Below are positions 8,199-17,165 of a stretch of DNA of 64,000 nt, in pieces. The DNA lies in contig JAPPGK010000107.1 in NCBI GenBank assembly GCA_028821405.1, positions 57,657-121,656 on the forward strand. The letters are read 5' to 3'. The stretch comes from Gammaproteobacteria bacterium. Lineage in GTDB: Bacteria > Pseudomonadota > Gammaproteobacteria > Pseudomonadales > Azotimanducaceae. The notes beneath the pieces are model-generated. The model was not told the DNA's origin. It did no database searches and was given only the letters and a program-made list of their open reading frames with translations. The translations under genes were made by a program, and so were the position numbers. How positions within the stretch are numbered: position 1 is the stretch's first letter; each line of letters begins with the position of its first letter.

Positions 8199-8915
8199 CT
8201 ACGCCGGACTCCCAGAAAGGCTGGCGACAACGCCGAAGTGATCCGACAGCTTCCGCTCCCCGTGGGTGTTGCTGACGACTCCGAGCGCTTCGACTACCAG
8301 ATCAGAACTGATGGCAACGTGGTCGATGGTCCTGCGTCCGGCAAGACCAAGGGCAGGGGTAGCGAGCGTCAGGTGGGGCGGAATCGCTTGCTGAAGCGCT
8401 GATCGGAGGCGTTGCCCGGTGGGACGCGCACCGCCGATCCGTTGATTGAAGTCGCCCATGAGGACGAGGCGTTGCTTGGGAGCATTCTTGAGAATGCCTG
8501 CAAGTCCTGCCAGATAGTCCTCGTGGTCTTGCCATCGCCTGCGTTTGTTGTCGAATCTCGCTCCCGTTCTCGAGCCCGACCACGGGATGCACACGGCGAT
8601 GACGTTCACCTTGCCGAGGGACGTCAGCGTCGTTCCCGACACGAACCGTCCCGGCGGCATCGACTCATCGCCGAGGTCGTCTATCTCCTCCCAAGGTTGG
8701 CGTGACCAAAGCAGTACTTTCCGTCGTCCCGCCTTGATCGGGTAGCCGTAGTCGGATCTTGATGAGATTGCATGTCCCCCTGAAACGAATCCGACGTACG
8801 CTTCGGTAAGGCAGACGATCTCGGGTTCCCGGTGCCCGATTCGGCTCAGGATTTCGGGAGCCCTCATCGATCTCAGTGTTGCCCATTCGAGATTCCAGTT
8901 GACCACCGTTAACAT
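8199..8915 (-). CDS. Endonuclease/exonuclease/phosphatase-fold protein
   Basis: 238 residues from ATG 8915; a longer frame reaches 9146 but overlaps the divergent helicase gene, so the shorter start is chosen. Metal-dependent EEP motifs are present in order: VVNWNLEW at the N-terminus (catalytic Asn), IVCLTEAY (metal-binding Glu), LMGDFNQRIG (Asp and Asn), RRTIDHVAIS and LSDHFGV (Asp-His). The EEP fold covers nucleases and phosphodiesterases/phosphatases; substrate cannot be told from sequence. Only 54 bp separate its start from the divergent helicase gene, suggesting a shared regulatory region and possibly a shared function in the accessory island. Confidence 0.82.
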   Translation of the reverse strand: MLTVVNWNLEWATLRSMRAPEILSRIGHREPEIVCLTEAYVGFVSGGHAISSRSDYGYPIKAGRRKVLLWSRQPWEEIDDLGDESMPPGRFVSGTTLTSLGKVNVIAVCIPWSGSRTGARFDNKRRRWQDHEDYLAGLAGILKNAPKQRLVLMGDFNQRIGGARPTGQRLRSALQQAIPPHLTLATPALGLAGRRTIDHVAISSDLVVEALGVVSNTHGERKLSDHFGVVASLSGSPA

Positions 8916-8969
8916 GGTTCTGTCCGAATTGAAGACCGTGTGGCGGCCGAGATTGGGGAAGGGTAATGG

Positions 8970-11900
8970 ATGTCTCGTGACGAGAGGGCGCCTCTCCTCG
9001 GTTCTGTGGGGCGCAAGACCACGGTTGCTCAGCTGGCCCGCCGGTTGGACGTCAGTCCGCAGGACGTCTCGAAGGCGGCTCACCGAGTCCTGAAGCTCCC
9101 GGCGGGCAGCGCACGCGATGCGCAGTACAAGCTCACGGCCCATCAATGTACGCAGATCGAGCGCTCCTTGAGGGGCGACCCGCTCGAGTTGCGTGACGCA
9201 GACGTGCCCGAAGACACCCCCGACCGACCTTTCGATGCAGACCCGCTGCTGATGCCGCCGCCAATGGTCCCGGATACGAAAGCGGCCACCGGTCGCCTCG
9301 AGTTTGATCCCCTAGATCTGTGGATCCACCAGGATGTTCTCGAGAAGCTGGAGAAGTGGGACCACCTCAGGAAGTCCGCAGGCGCCGTCGTACAGCGCCT
9401 AGCTGCCCACGGGCGGACATCGGTCGTCAAGGGATGCAGCGGTGCAAACCGAGGCTGGCGTCGTTCGCCGCTGGGTGGCAATGCCGGGATGCAGTTCTAC
9501 CTTTGGTGGACCGTCCACGGCAACCGGCATGTGAACGGTGTCGACGGGCTTCGTCCTTCGGACATCGTGGTCCGGGACATCCGGCATCACGACGACCACG
9601 ATCCGCTCCTTGCCGGCGATCGCGGCGACTACCTGCACAACCCGTCTCCACCAGAGGTCGATGAGGAGATCGGCAAACCTTGGACTGCGGAACAGCTTGA
9701 CTTCGTCAACGACGAACATCCCGTCCGGTTGGTCCTCGGACAACCGGGATCGGGGAAGACGACGGCCCTTTGGAAGGCAATCGAAGCGCGGGACCACCAC
9801 CGGGTTCTCTACCTCACCTGGTCGAGGGAACTGACAGAGTATGCCGATCAGCACTTCCGGGCGTTCGCGCCGAAGTATGTCGATGTGGACGTCTACGACT
9901 TCGTGACCTTCCTCGCGGAGATGTGCGACACCGATTTCGAACGCCGATCCGTGGCGGAGAGCCGGGCGATGTTTCGGGAGGCCCTCGGAAAGACGGCGTT
10001 GGGACCCGCGGAGTTGGGACCGTGGCGGAACTGCGAGGACGCGCTGTTCGCGGAAGTGCGCGCCGAACTGTTCGGGGCCGTTGTACCTGGCGAATCAGAC
10101 GCCGTGCGCAAGGGGGGACTCATTCGACTGACGGACGCCGCCTATCGCCGGCGCCGCCGGGGAGCCATTGGCGCCAAGGCGGTGGCTGCCGTGCTCAAGG
10201 TCGCCAAGGCGCTGAGACCCGAGGTGGTCGAGGGCGTCTTTCCGGAGCTTCTCGCCGCCACGGCAACGCTCGACCGGTTCCGCGACGGCCCCGTGCGGGA
10301 AGGATTTGCCTTGTACGGCCGAGTCGTCGTCGACGAGGCCCAGGACCTGACCCTGCTTGAGACATCGGTAGTCGTAGAACACTGCCATGAGATTGCACGC
10401 GAGACTGGTTGGGCCCCTTGGTTGGTGTTGGCCGGCGACGACGGACAGACGGTTCGGCCCTCGGGTTTCGACTGGGGCCCCGTCAGCGATCTGCTCGCGG
10501 ACCGGCTTCAGCCGCCGAGGAAGTTCCCGTTGGCGGAAAACCTGCGCTGTCCCACGAGAGTCGCGGACGTGGTCGATCGGGCATCTCAACGCTACGCCGA
10601 ACTCGGCAAGCCCCTGCGGCCGACGAAGCAGCGGCGTGACGCGGGCGGTCGGGATGTCGACGCCCAGATCTTCCACGTCGCCGTGCCGCAAGACGACGCC
10701 AGTGCGCTTCTCGAGGAGTTCAAGGATTTGGAGAACGTGGCCGTCGTCTGTCCCGAGCCCGACGTTCCGGCGTGGGTTCCAGAGACGCTCCGCGATGTCG
10801 TGCTCACGCCGGCGGACGCCAAGGGACTGGAATACCAAGCGGTTTGCGTGCTCGATCCCGGCAGGTACCTGATGCGGTTGGGGGAAGCCGAGGACAAGGT
10901 GAAGGACGCCGCACGGCTCGAAGAACATATGCGCCGTACCGCCATCGACCGACTTCGCGTGGCCTTGAGCCGCCCGACGGAGACGTTGGTGTTCGTGGAT
11001 GTCGATGCGGACGACCTGACGCTCAGGCTTAGCCGCGGATTGCTCGGCGATGCCGCTCGCTACGAGCCGGAAGACCTCGTGGAGCACCTTACCGACGGCG
11101 AGACGACCGTCGAGGAACGAGTGGATCGCCGGATCGAGGAGGCCCGTGCTCTCGTTGGCGAGCGTCCGGAACGCGCATGGCTACGCGCGGACCAGGCCGT
11201 CAAGCTGCTTGGCGATCCCGATCTGCCGAATGGTGTCTCGGACGAGGAGATCCGACACCGGGCCCGAACAACGTTGCTCGCCACGGCGGCGCGCCTCCTC
11301 GTCGATGGCGTCCCAGGGGGAATCACGCGTCATGAGGTCAACAAAGCGGCCAGGTCTGAAGCCGCTGCTCTCGATCTGTCTGAGTCCGAGCGCGGGTCGG
11401 GCGGTCGGGCGACTGATCCTCGTACGGTTGGTGACGAACAAAGTCTGATTGAGACGACCGTTCCATCGTGCACACAGGCATTTGACGAGCTGCAGGCGTG
11501 GAGCGACGCGGCAGACAGGAGGGCAGCCACCCCGTTCGGTCTACTCGACGCTACGCTTGCGCTCGGCAATCAAGGCCAGTGGCTGCGGTCGGCGCTCCCG
11601 TCCGTTGCTCAGACGCTGCGAGGTGCCCTACAGGAGCAAGCTGCCAGTCCCGACACAGCAGACCAATACGCTGGAGACGTGGAGGGGTGGCTCCGGTTGA
11701 CGGGGTATCCGGGCGACGTCGCGGCGCAAGCCCGTCGTCTGCGCGTCCTCGCGGTCGAGGCGTTGATCGAGCACGATGCCGAGGCGGCCAATCGCGCGTT
11801 GAAGAAGGTCGTACCGGAAGACACTCGTCTCGTGGCACGGGTTCGCGAAGCCCAGGGCAGGTTCGATGAGGCGGCCGAGGCCTTCGAACGTGCCGAAATG

Positions 11901-12107
11901 CCCGAGGATGCGCTGCGGGCCTGGCGGATGGCCGGACGATGGGAACAGGCGATTCGGCTGGCGGAGGGAACCGAACGGGCCGATCTCGAGTGGTTGGGTG
12001 GCCTGCAACGCATGGTAGAGGAGCAACCAACCGATTTGGGCGAGCGGCTGACTCCGGGAGAACGGGAAAGACTGCAACGCGTTGTGGGGCGAGTGATCCG
12101 GCAATAG
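8970..12107 (+). CDS. SF1 (UvrD-like) helicase with unusual N-terminal domains
   Basis: 1045 residues; ATG 8970 follows a purine-rich ribosome site (GGGGAAGGG, 8955-8963). Helicase motifs are clear: Walker A GQPGSGKTT (257-265), Walker B VVVDEAQDL (452-460), AGDDGQTV (488-495), LAENLRCP (521-528), LTPADAKGLEYQAV (612-625) and RLRVALSRPTETLVF (661-675). Before the helicase, residues 17-66 resemble a small helical IF2-N-like or HTH module. Residues ~120-222 form a compact domain with KGCSGANRGWRRSPLGGN and DIVVRDIRHHDDH, somewhat like RelE-type toxins (inference). The last ~150 residues look like TPR-like helical pairs (ARVREAQGRFDEAAEAFERA). The gene lies 147 bp before a second giant helicase gene. 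A nucleic-acid defence role is likely but unproven. Confidence 0.82.
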   Translation: MSRDERAPLLGSVGRKTTVAQLARRLDVSPQDVSKAAHRVLKLPAGSARDAQYKLTAHQCTQIERSLRGDPLELRDADVPEDTPDRPFDADPLLMPPPMVPDTKAATGRLEFDPLDLWIHQDVLEKLEKWDHLRKSAGAVVQRLAAHGRTSVVKGCSGANRGWRRSPLGGNAGMQFYLWWTVHGNRHVNGVDGLRPSDIVVRDIRHHDDHDPLLAGDRGDYLHNPSPPEVDEEIGKPWTAEQLDFVNDEHPVRLVLGQPGSGKTTALWKAIEARDHHRVLYLTWSRELTEYADQHFRAFAPKYVDVDVYDFVTFLAEMCDTDFERRSVAESRAMFREALGKTALGPAELGPWRNCEDALFAEVRAELFGAVVPGESDAVRKGGLIRLTDAAYRRRRRGAIGAKAVAAVLKVAKALRPEVVEGVFPELLAATATLDRFRDGPVREGFALYGRVVVDEAQDLTLLETSVVVEHCHEIARETGWAPWLVLAGDDGQTVRPSGFDWGPVSDLLADRLQPPRKFPLAENLRCPTRVADVVDRASQRYAELGKPLRPTKQRRDAGGRDVDAQIFHVAVPQDDASALLEEFKDLENVAVVCPEPDVPAWVPETLRDVVLTPADAKGLEYQAVCVLDPGRYLMRLGEAEDKVKDAARLEEHMRRTAIDRLRVALSRPTETLVFVDVDADDLTLRLSRGLLGDAARYEPEDLVEHLTDGETTVEERVDRRIEEARALVGERPERAWLRADQAVKLLGDPDLPNGVSDEEIRHRARTTLLATAARLLVDGVPGGITRHEVNKAARSEAAALDLSESERGSGGRATDPRTVGDEQSLIETTVPSCTQAFDELQAWSDAADRRAATPFGLLDATLALGNQGQWLRSALPSVAQTLRGALQEQAASPDTADQYAGDVEGWLRLTGYPGDVAAQARRLRVLAVEALIEHDAEAANRALKKVVPEDTRLVARVREAQGRFDEAAEAFERAEMPEDALRAWRMAGRWEQAIRLAEGTERADLEWLGGLQRMVEEQPTDLGERLTPGERERLQRVVGRVIRQ

Positions 12108-12254
12108 CCGGCGCCACAAACGACCGGGTGTGCGTTTCTGTGCGAGGAAGTCAGGCGACCGGAGACACCGACAGGATCGCTCCGGTCGTTGCAGATCGGG
12201 ATTCGGTTACGCACACTCGAACGTTTGCGGAGGGAAGGGCTGCTTTGTTAAGCC

Positions 12255-15200
12255 ATGTCAGATGCTGAGGTCATTGACCCCCAAGCCGGCGTTGATCAGC
12301 GCGTGTCGGCGCTCATCGAGGATGCGCGCAAGAAGCTTGTAGACACTGGAACACGCAACCGCCTCGTTCACGTGAACCGCTCCGGACGCGGGCGATTCCT
12401 GAACATCGTCAACGAACGGGCCGATGACGTCTTCCGCATCCTCTACGCCGAACGGCGGAAGATGCGCTTCCATGCTGCAGAAGCACCCGTCGACGACGAA
12501 GAAGACGAGGGTAGCGTCCACTTCGACGACGTTGACCTCCTCGGCTTCGACGGGGTCGACGAGATCGACGAGTCGCGGTTCACCGACCGTCTCCTCGACA
12601 CGAGCCTCGGCACGGATGCGCTGCAGAAACGGCTGCTGCAGCTGGCCAGAGATGCCCGGACGGCGGAGGAAGAACAAGGGATTAACATCCTCTTCCTCGC
12701 GCTTGGCTTTCTTGCCTGGTTCGAGGACGAGAAGTCCGAAGTGCCGCGCGAGGCACCGCTGATCCTCGTTCCCGTCGACCTGGTGCGCAATGAACGTACT
12801 TCGACATACGACATCCGCGCCCGCGAAGAGGACATCGTCACGAATCTGCCCCTCCAGTCGAGGCTGCGCGACGATTTCGGGCTGACCCTGCCCGAGATCG
12901 ACGATGGGGACGAATGGAGTCCTTCCGCCTACTTCGATGCCGTACGCGATGCCCTGATTGCCAAACCGCGCTGGCGTTTGGACGATAACGGCATCCAGCT
13001 CGGCTTCTTCTCGTTCGCGAAGCAGCTCATGCAGCGCGACCTGGAACAATCACAGTGGCCGGAAGGCGGCCTCGCCGCCGACGCGACGATCCGGGGTCTG
13101 ATGCAGGCGGGATTCGAGCCGGCAGCCAGCCCGTTCCCGGACGGGAAGAGGCTCGACAATCTGCTCCCTCCGCAGGACATCGTGCAGGTCATCGACGCGG
13201 ACGCCCCGCAGACCAAGGTCATCGAGGAGGTCCGGCGCGGAAGGAACCTGGTTGTCCAGGGGCCGCCGGGGACCGGCAAGTCCCAGACCATCACGAACGT
13301 CATCGCGGCTGCGGCGCACGACGGCAAGACCGTGCTCTTCATGGCGGAGAAGATGGCTGCTCTGGATGTGGTCCTTGGTCGGTTGCGCAACTGTGGGCTC
13401 GGCGATCTTTGTCTTGAACTCCACTCGCGGCACGCCAACAAACGGGAAGTCTTAAAGGAGATCGGTCGGACGTTGCAATCGCGCCAGGAGGAAATGCCGC
13501 CGGACATCGACGCGACGGAACTGCGGATCAAACGGGACGAACTGAACGGAATCGCCGACCTTCTCCACACGACCATCGAGAATCGGGACTACACGCCGTT
13601 CGAAGCGATGGCCGATGTTGTGGGGTTCATTGCCAGCGATCGACGACCGCCTCACCTGGAACGGGAGGGCCTGGGCGAACTTGACGTGGCACGACGTCGT
13701 CGGATCGAGCGCGACATCGCGAGTCTGGCCGAGCTGCTGGCTGCCACCGGCCCTCGCTCGCAACATCCTTTCGCTGGCTGTCGCGAGCTCGACCTGCAGC
13801 CGGTCGCGTTGCAGCGCATGGGCAACGCCTTGGCCTCGGCGATCAACGCGCTCGACGACGCATCGTCGACCAGCCGGGCGTTTGCTCGCGGTCGCTCTCA
13901 CGAACAAGAGCCGAGTACCGACGAGTGGCTTCCAAGGGCGGCGTCCGTGGCTGACCTCAGGCAAAGCGCTAGGTTTCTCGATCTAGTCGGGCAACGTCCG
14001 CAACGGGCGGCGCAGCTGATTGACGCGGTCTTCGGCAAGGAATCGGCGCGCGATGTCGCGGAGTCGCTGGAAATCGGTCGCCAATGGGCGCAGGCCAAGC
14101 ACGATGCCGAGCCAAGGTTTCGAGACCACGCGTGGGAGATACCGGCGGCACCGCTGCAGTTGGACCTTGAGCGGGGTGCGGCGCCGGGCTTGGGTTCCTT
14201 TCTTGCCAGACTCGGCGGTGCCTACCGACGGGCAAGCAAGACCCTCGCAGAGCTTGCGGTGGGCGCGTTGCCCAAGTCGGGTGCCGATCGCGTTGAACTG
14301 GCGAGACAACTGGCGGATGTGCAGCGCCGACGTCGCGAACTGGCCGACGAAGAGGGATTTCTCGCGCAACACCTGGGCGCTGCATGGCGCGGCGAACGAA
14401 CGGACTTCGAAGGCCTTCGCGATGCCGCTATCTGGCTCGCCGATGTAGAGGCTACGGACATTGCAGGTTCGACATCCGACCTCACGCGTGTGGAGTCGAC
14501 GTTCCCTCGGCCGGCGGAGACGGGACGGGCGATAGAGCAAACGGCGACGTCCGCGTTGGAGAGGGCCCGCACCGTGGTAGAACTACTGCGCCTCGATCTG
14601 ACGGACGTGGGGCTTGGCGATCATATCGATCAGGCACCGCTGTCTGCCTTGCACGACCGATTCGCGGCGATGGCGGCGAATCGAGAGCGTTACAACGAGT
14701 GGCGCCGGATCCAGCACCTCGTCGAGCAGCTAACGCGTGCCGGTCTTGGCGCGCTTGTAGCGATGCTGGACGATGGGCGGCTGGCGGCGTCGGACGCGGT
14801 GGACGAATTCGCCTACGCGGCGGCCGAAGCGCGTTGGGAATTGGCCACGGAGTCGGTACCCGATCTCGCGAGTCTCGCCGATTTGGACCGACATCAACTG
14901 GTTGCTGCGTTCGATGTCTTGGAGTCCGAGCATATTGAGAACGTCCAAGACCTGATCCGATCACGTCACCTCGCCCAGTTGCCGCTCGGCGCCGCGGGGG
15001 AGATGGGCGTCATCCGTAGCGAGATCGCCCGCAAGAGACGCCACATGCCGATCCGTCGTCTGATGGACAGGGCAGGTGTCATGGTGCAGCGCATCAAGCC
15101 CGTGTTCCTGATGAGCCCGATCTCCATCGCCCAGTTCCTGCCGCCAAGGGCGTTGCGGTTCGATTTGCTGGTGGTCGACGAGGCCAGTCAAGTACGCCCC

Positions 15201-17036
15201 GAAGACGCTTTGGGCGCGATCGCCCGGTGTGGACAGATCGTGATCGTCGGCGACCAGAAGCAGTTGCCGCCTACCTCGTTCTTTGATCGCTTGGGAGCGG
15301 ACGAACCGGTCGATGAGGAGGAAGACGCGGGGGATGGCGTTGCCCGGGCTACCGAGATGGAGAGCATCCTCACGCTGTGCGAGGCGCGGGGCATCAGCCC
15401 GCGGATGCTCAAATGGCACTACCGCTCGCGAGATCCGTCGCTGATTCGAGTATCCAACGAGGAGTTTTACGAAAACCAGCTCATCCTGCCGCCGTCGCCG
15501 CTCGAGCTCGATGATTCCTATGGTCTGTCGTTCGAACGAGTCCCGGGGGTCTATTCGACGAAGGGAAGCGGTGCCGGTCGGCCTGGCACCAACCGGATCG
15601 AGGCCGAGCACGTCGTTCAGGCGGTAGCGGTTCACGCGCGGGATTGGCCGGACATGTCGCTTGGCGTCGTAACGTTCTCCAAGGCGCAGGCGGACATGGT
15701 CACGGAACTCCTCGAACTCGAACGGCGTCAGGACGAGGTGCTCAACGACTTCCTGCGCGAAGGTCATGCTGAAGACGCCTTCGTCAAGAACATCGAGAAC
15801 GTCCAGGGCGACGAGCGGGACGTGATCTTCATCAGCGTTGGCTATGGACCGACCGAGCCGGGAGGACGGCTCGCGAACATGCGCTTCGGTCCGGTCAATG
15901 CGGAAGGGGGCGAGCGCCGCCTGAACGTCCTCTTCACCCGGGCCCGCGCCCGTTGTCGTGTCTTCGCTTCGTTCGACCCGGGGGACATGGATCTGAATCG
16001 CGCCCCCGGGAACGGCCCGAGAGTCCTGAAGCGGTTTCTCGATTTCGCGAAGACCGGCGAGGCGGCGGAGCACAGACCAACCGGGGGCGGCGCGGACAGC
16101 CCGTTCGAGGAGGACGTGGCCAATGTCATCCGCGAACTCGACTATCTTGCGGATCACCAGGTGGGCAGCGCCGGCTTCCGAATCGACTTAGGTGTCAGAC
16201 ATCCGGACGCGCCGGGCAAGTACATCCTGGCGGTCGAATGCGATGGTGCGGCGTACCACCGGGCCTTGTCGGCACGCGAGCGCGACCGCCATCGCCAGGC
16301 CGTGTTGGAGGGGCTAGGTTGGAAGTTCCATCGGATCTGGAGCACCGACTGGTTTCATCGCCGTCCCCAGGAGGGACAGCGTCTGGCACAAGCGCTCGCC
16401 AAAGCGCGGGCCGCAGTCGAGCGCACGCGAGTTCGCGGGGCCAATGAAGGCGGCCGTCGAGTGGAACCGGAGGAACCGGCATCGACTACCGAAATAGACA
16501 TCGGTGCCATAGCGCCTCCGGCGATCACGGCACCGTTGGTCTACCGCCAAGCCCACGTCTCGGTGGATACGGCGCTGGAACCTCACGAGGTGCCGCCATC
16601 GCGCCTGGCCGGCATTGTGCGGGAGATCATCGTGGTCGAAGGTCCCATTCACGTCGATCTGGTCGCACGTCGCATAGCGGAGTCGTTCGGCAAGGGCCGG
16701 ACTGGCACGCGAATCGCCGAGGCGACACGAGCGGCGTTGCGCGAGGCCGAGCGGCAAGGCGGCGGCGATTTGCTGGAGCGATACGGTTTCTGGCTGACAC
16801 AAGAGCAAAGCGAGGAGATGCCCGTACGTGACAGATCGGCGGCAGGCAGCGGGGCGGACAAAGCGCCGATGTTGCCGCCCATGGAAATCGTGGCTGCCGC
16901 CGAGTTGATCGAGCGGGAGAGCGGTCGAGTGGAGCAGGACGACCTCATCCGGGAGGTGAGCCGTCTGCTCGGGTTCAAACGGGCGGGAACCGATCTCAGG
17001 CGGGTGATCGGCGAGGCGTTGGGCGAAGGGCGTTAG
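12255..17036 (+). CDS. DUF4011-SF1 helicase-Vsr/MTES_1575-like nuclease-DUF3320 protein
   Basis: 1593 residues. Order of parts: an N-terminal DUF4011 segment (about 14-75, KKLVDTGTRNRLVHV); an SF1 Upf1-like helicase split by a ~600-residue insertion, with Walker A GPPGTGKSQT (about 336-345), Walker B VVDEASQVRPEDA (about 972-984) and motif VI ERRLNVLFTRAR (about 1220); a Vsr/restriction-like nuclease (about 1282-1366: FRIDLGV, YILAVECDGAAYH, RIWSTDWF); and a DUF3320 domain (about 1445-1515, GPIHVDLVARRIAESFGKGRTG, given in part). DUF4011-helicase-Vsr proteins have been reported as single-gene antiphage systems (called Hhe, as I recall). Its neighbour is another SF1 helicase on the same strand. 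Most likely role: defence against foreign DNA or RNA. Confidence 0.9.
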   Translation: MSDAEVIDPQAGVDQRVSALIEDARKKLVDTGTRNRLVHVNRSGRGRFLNIVNERADDVFRILYAERRKMRFHAAEAPVDDEEDEGSVHFDDVDLLGFDGVDEIDESRFTDRLLDTSLGTDALQKRLLQLARDARTAEEEQGINILFLALGFLAWFEDEKSEVPREAPLILVPVDLVRNERTSTYDIRAREEDIVTNLPLQSRLRDDFGLTLPEIDDGDEWSPSAYFDAVRDALIAKPRWRLDDNGIQLGFFSFAKQLMQRDLEQSQWPEGGLAADATIRGLMQAGFEPAASPFPDGKRLDNLLPPQDIVQVIDADAPQTKVIEEVRRGRNLVVQGPPGTGKSQTITNVIAAAAHDGKTVLFMAEKMAALDVVLGRLRNCGLGDLCLELHSRHANKREVLKEIGRTLQSRQEEMPPDIDATELRIKRDELNGIADLLHTTIENRDYTPFEAMADVVGFIASDRRPPHLEREGLGELDVARRRRIERDIASLAELLAATGPRSQHPFAGCRELDLQPVALQRMGNALASAINALDDASSTSRAFARGRSHEQEPSTDEWLPRAASVADLRQSARFLDLVGQRPQRAAQLIDAVFGKESARDVAESLEIGRQWAQAKHDAEPRFRDHAWEIPAAPLQLDLERGAAPGLGSFLARLGGAYRRASKTLAELAVGALPKSGADRVELARQLADVQRRRRELADEEGFLAQHLGAAWRGERTDFEGLRDAAIWLADVEATDIAGSTSDLTRVESTFPRPAETGRAIEQTATSALERARTVVELLRLDLTDVGLGDHIDQAPLSALHDRFAAMAANRERYNEWRRIQHLVEQLTRAGLGALVAMLDDGRLAASDAVDEFAYAAAEARWELATESVPDLASLADLDRHQLVAAFDVLESEHIENVQDLIRSRHLAQLPLGAAGEMGVIRSEIARKRRHMPIRRLMDRAGVMVQRIKPVFLMSPISIAQFLPPRALRFDLLVVDEASQVRPEDALGAIARCGQIVIVGDQKQLPPTSFFDRLGADEPVDEEEDAGDGVARATEMESILTLCEARGISPRMLKWHYRSRDPSLIRVSNEEFYENQLILPPSPLELDDSYGLSFERVPGVYSTKGSGAGRPGTNRIEAEHVVQAVAVHARDWPDMSLGVVTFSKAQADMVTELLELERRQDEVLNDFLREGHAEDAFVKNIENVQGDERDVIFISVGYGPTEPGGRLANMRFGPVNAEGGERRLNVLFTRARARCRVFASFDPGDMDLNRAPGNGPRVLKRFLDFAKTGEAAEHRPTGGGADSPFEEDVANVIRELDYLADHQVGSAGFRIDLGVRHPDAPGKYILAVECDGAAYHRALSARERDRHRQAVLEGLGWKFHRIWSTDWFHRRPQEGQRLAQALAKARAAVERTRVRGANEGGRRVEPEEPASTTEIDIGAIAPPAITAPLVYRQAHVSVDTALEPHEVPPSRLAGIVREIIVVEGPIHVDLVARRIAESFGKGRTGTRIAEATRAALREAERQGGGDLLERYGFWLTQEQSEEMPVRDRSAAGSGADKAPMLPPMEIVAAAELIERESGRVEQDDLIREVSRLLGFKRAGTDLRRVIGEALGEGR

Positions 17037-17165
17037 CCGTGTTGAGGTCTATTGATTGCGACAGCTACCCGTCCGTCACAAGAGAGTCCGTGCGTGCGGC
17101 CGTGTGCTACGCGGCGGAACTAGCCAAGGAAAGGACTTTGGCGTTGCCCGCCTCCTGAATGCGGT

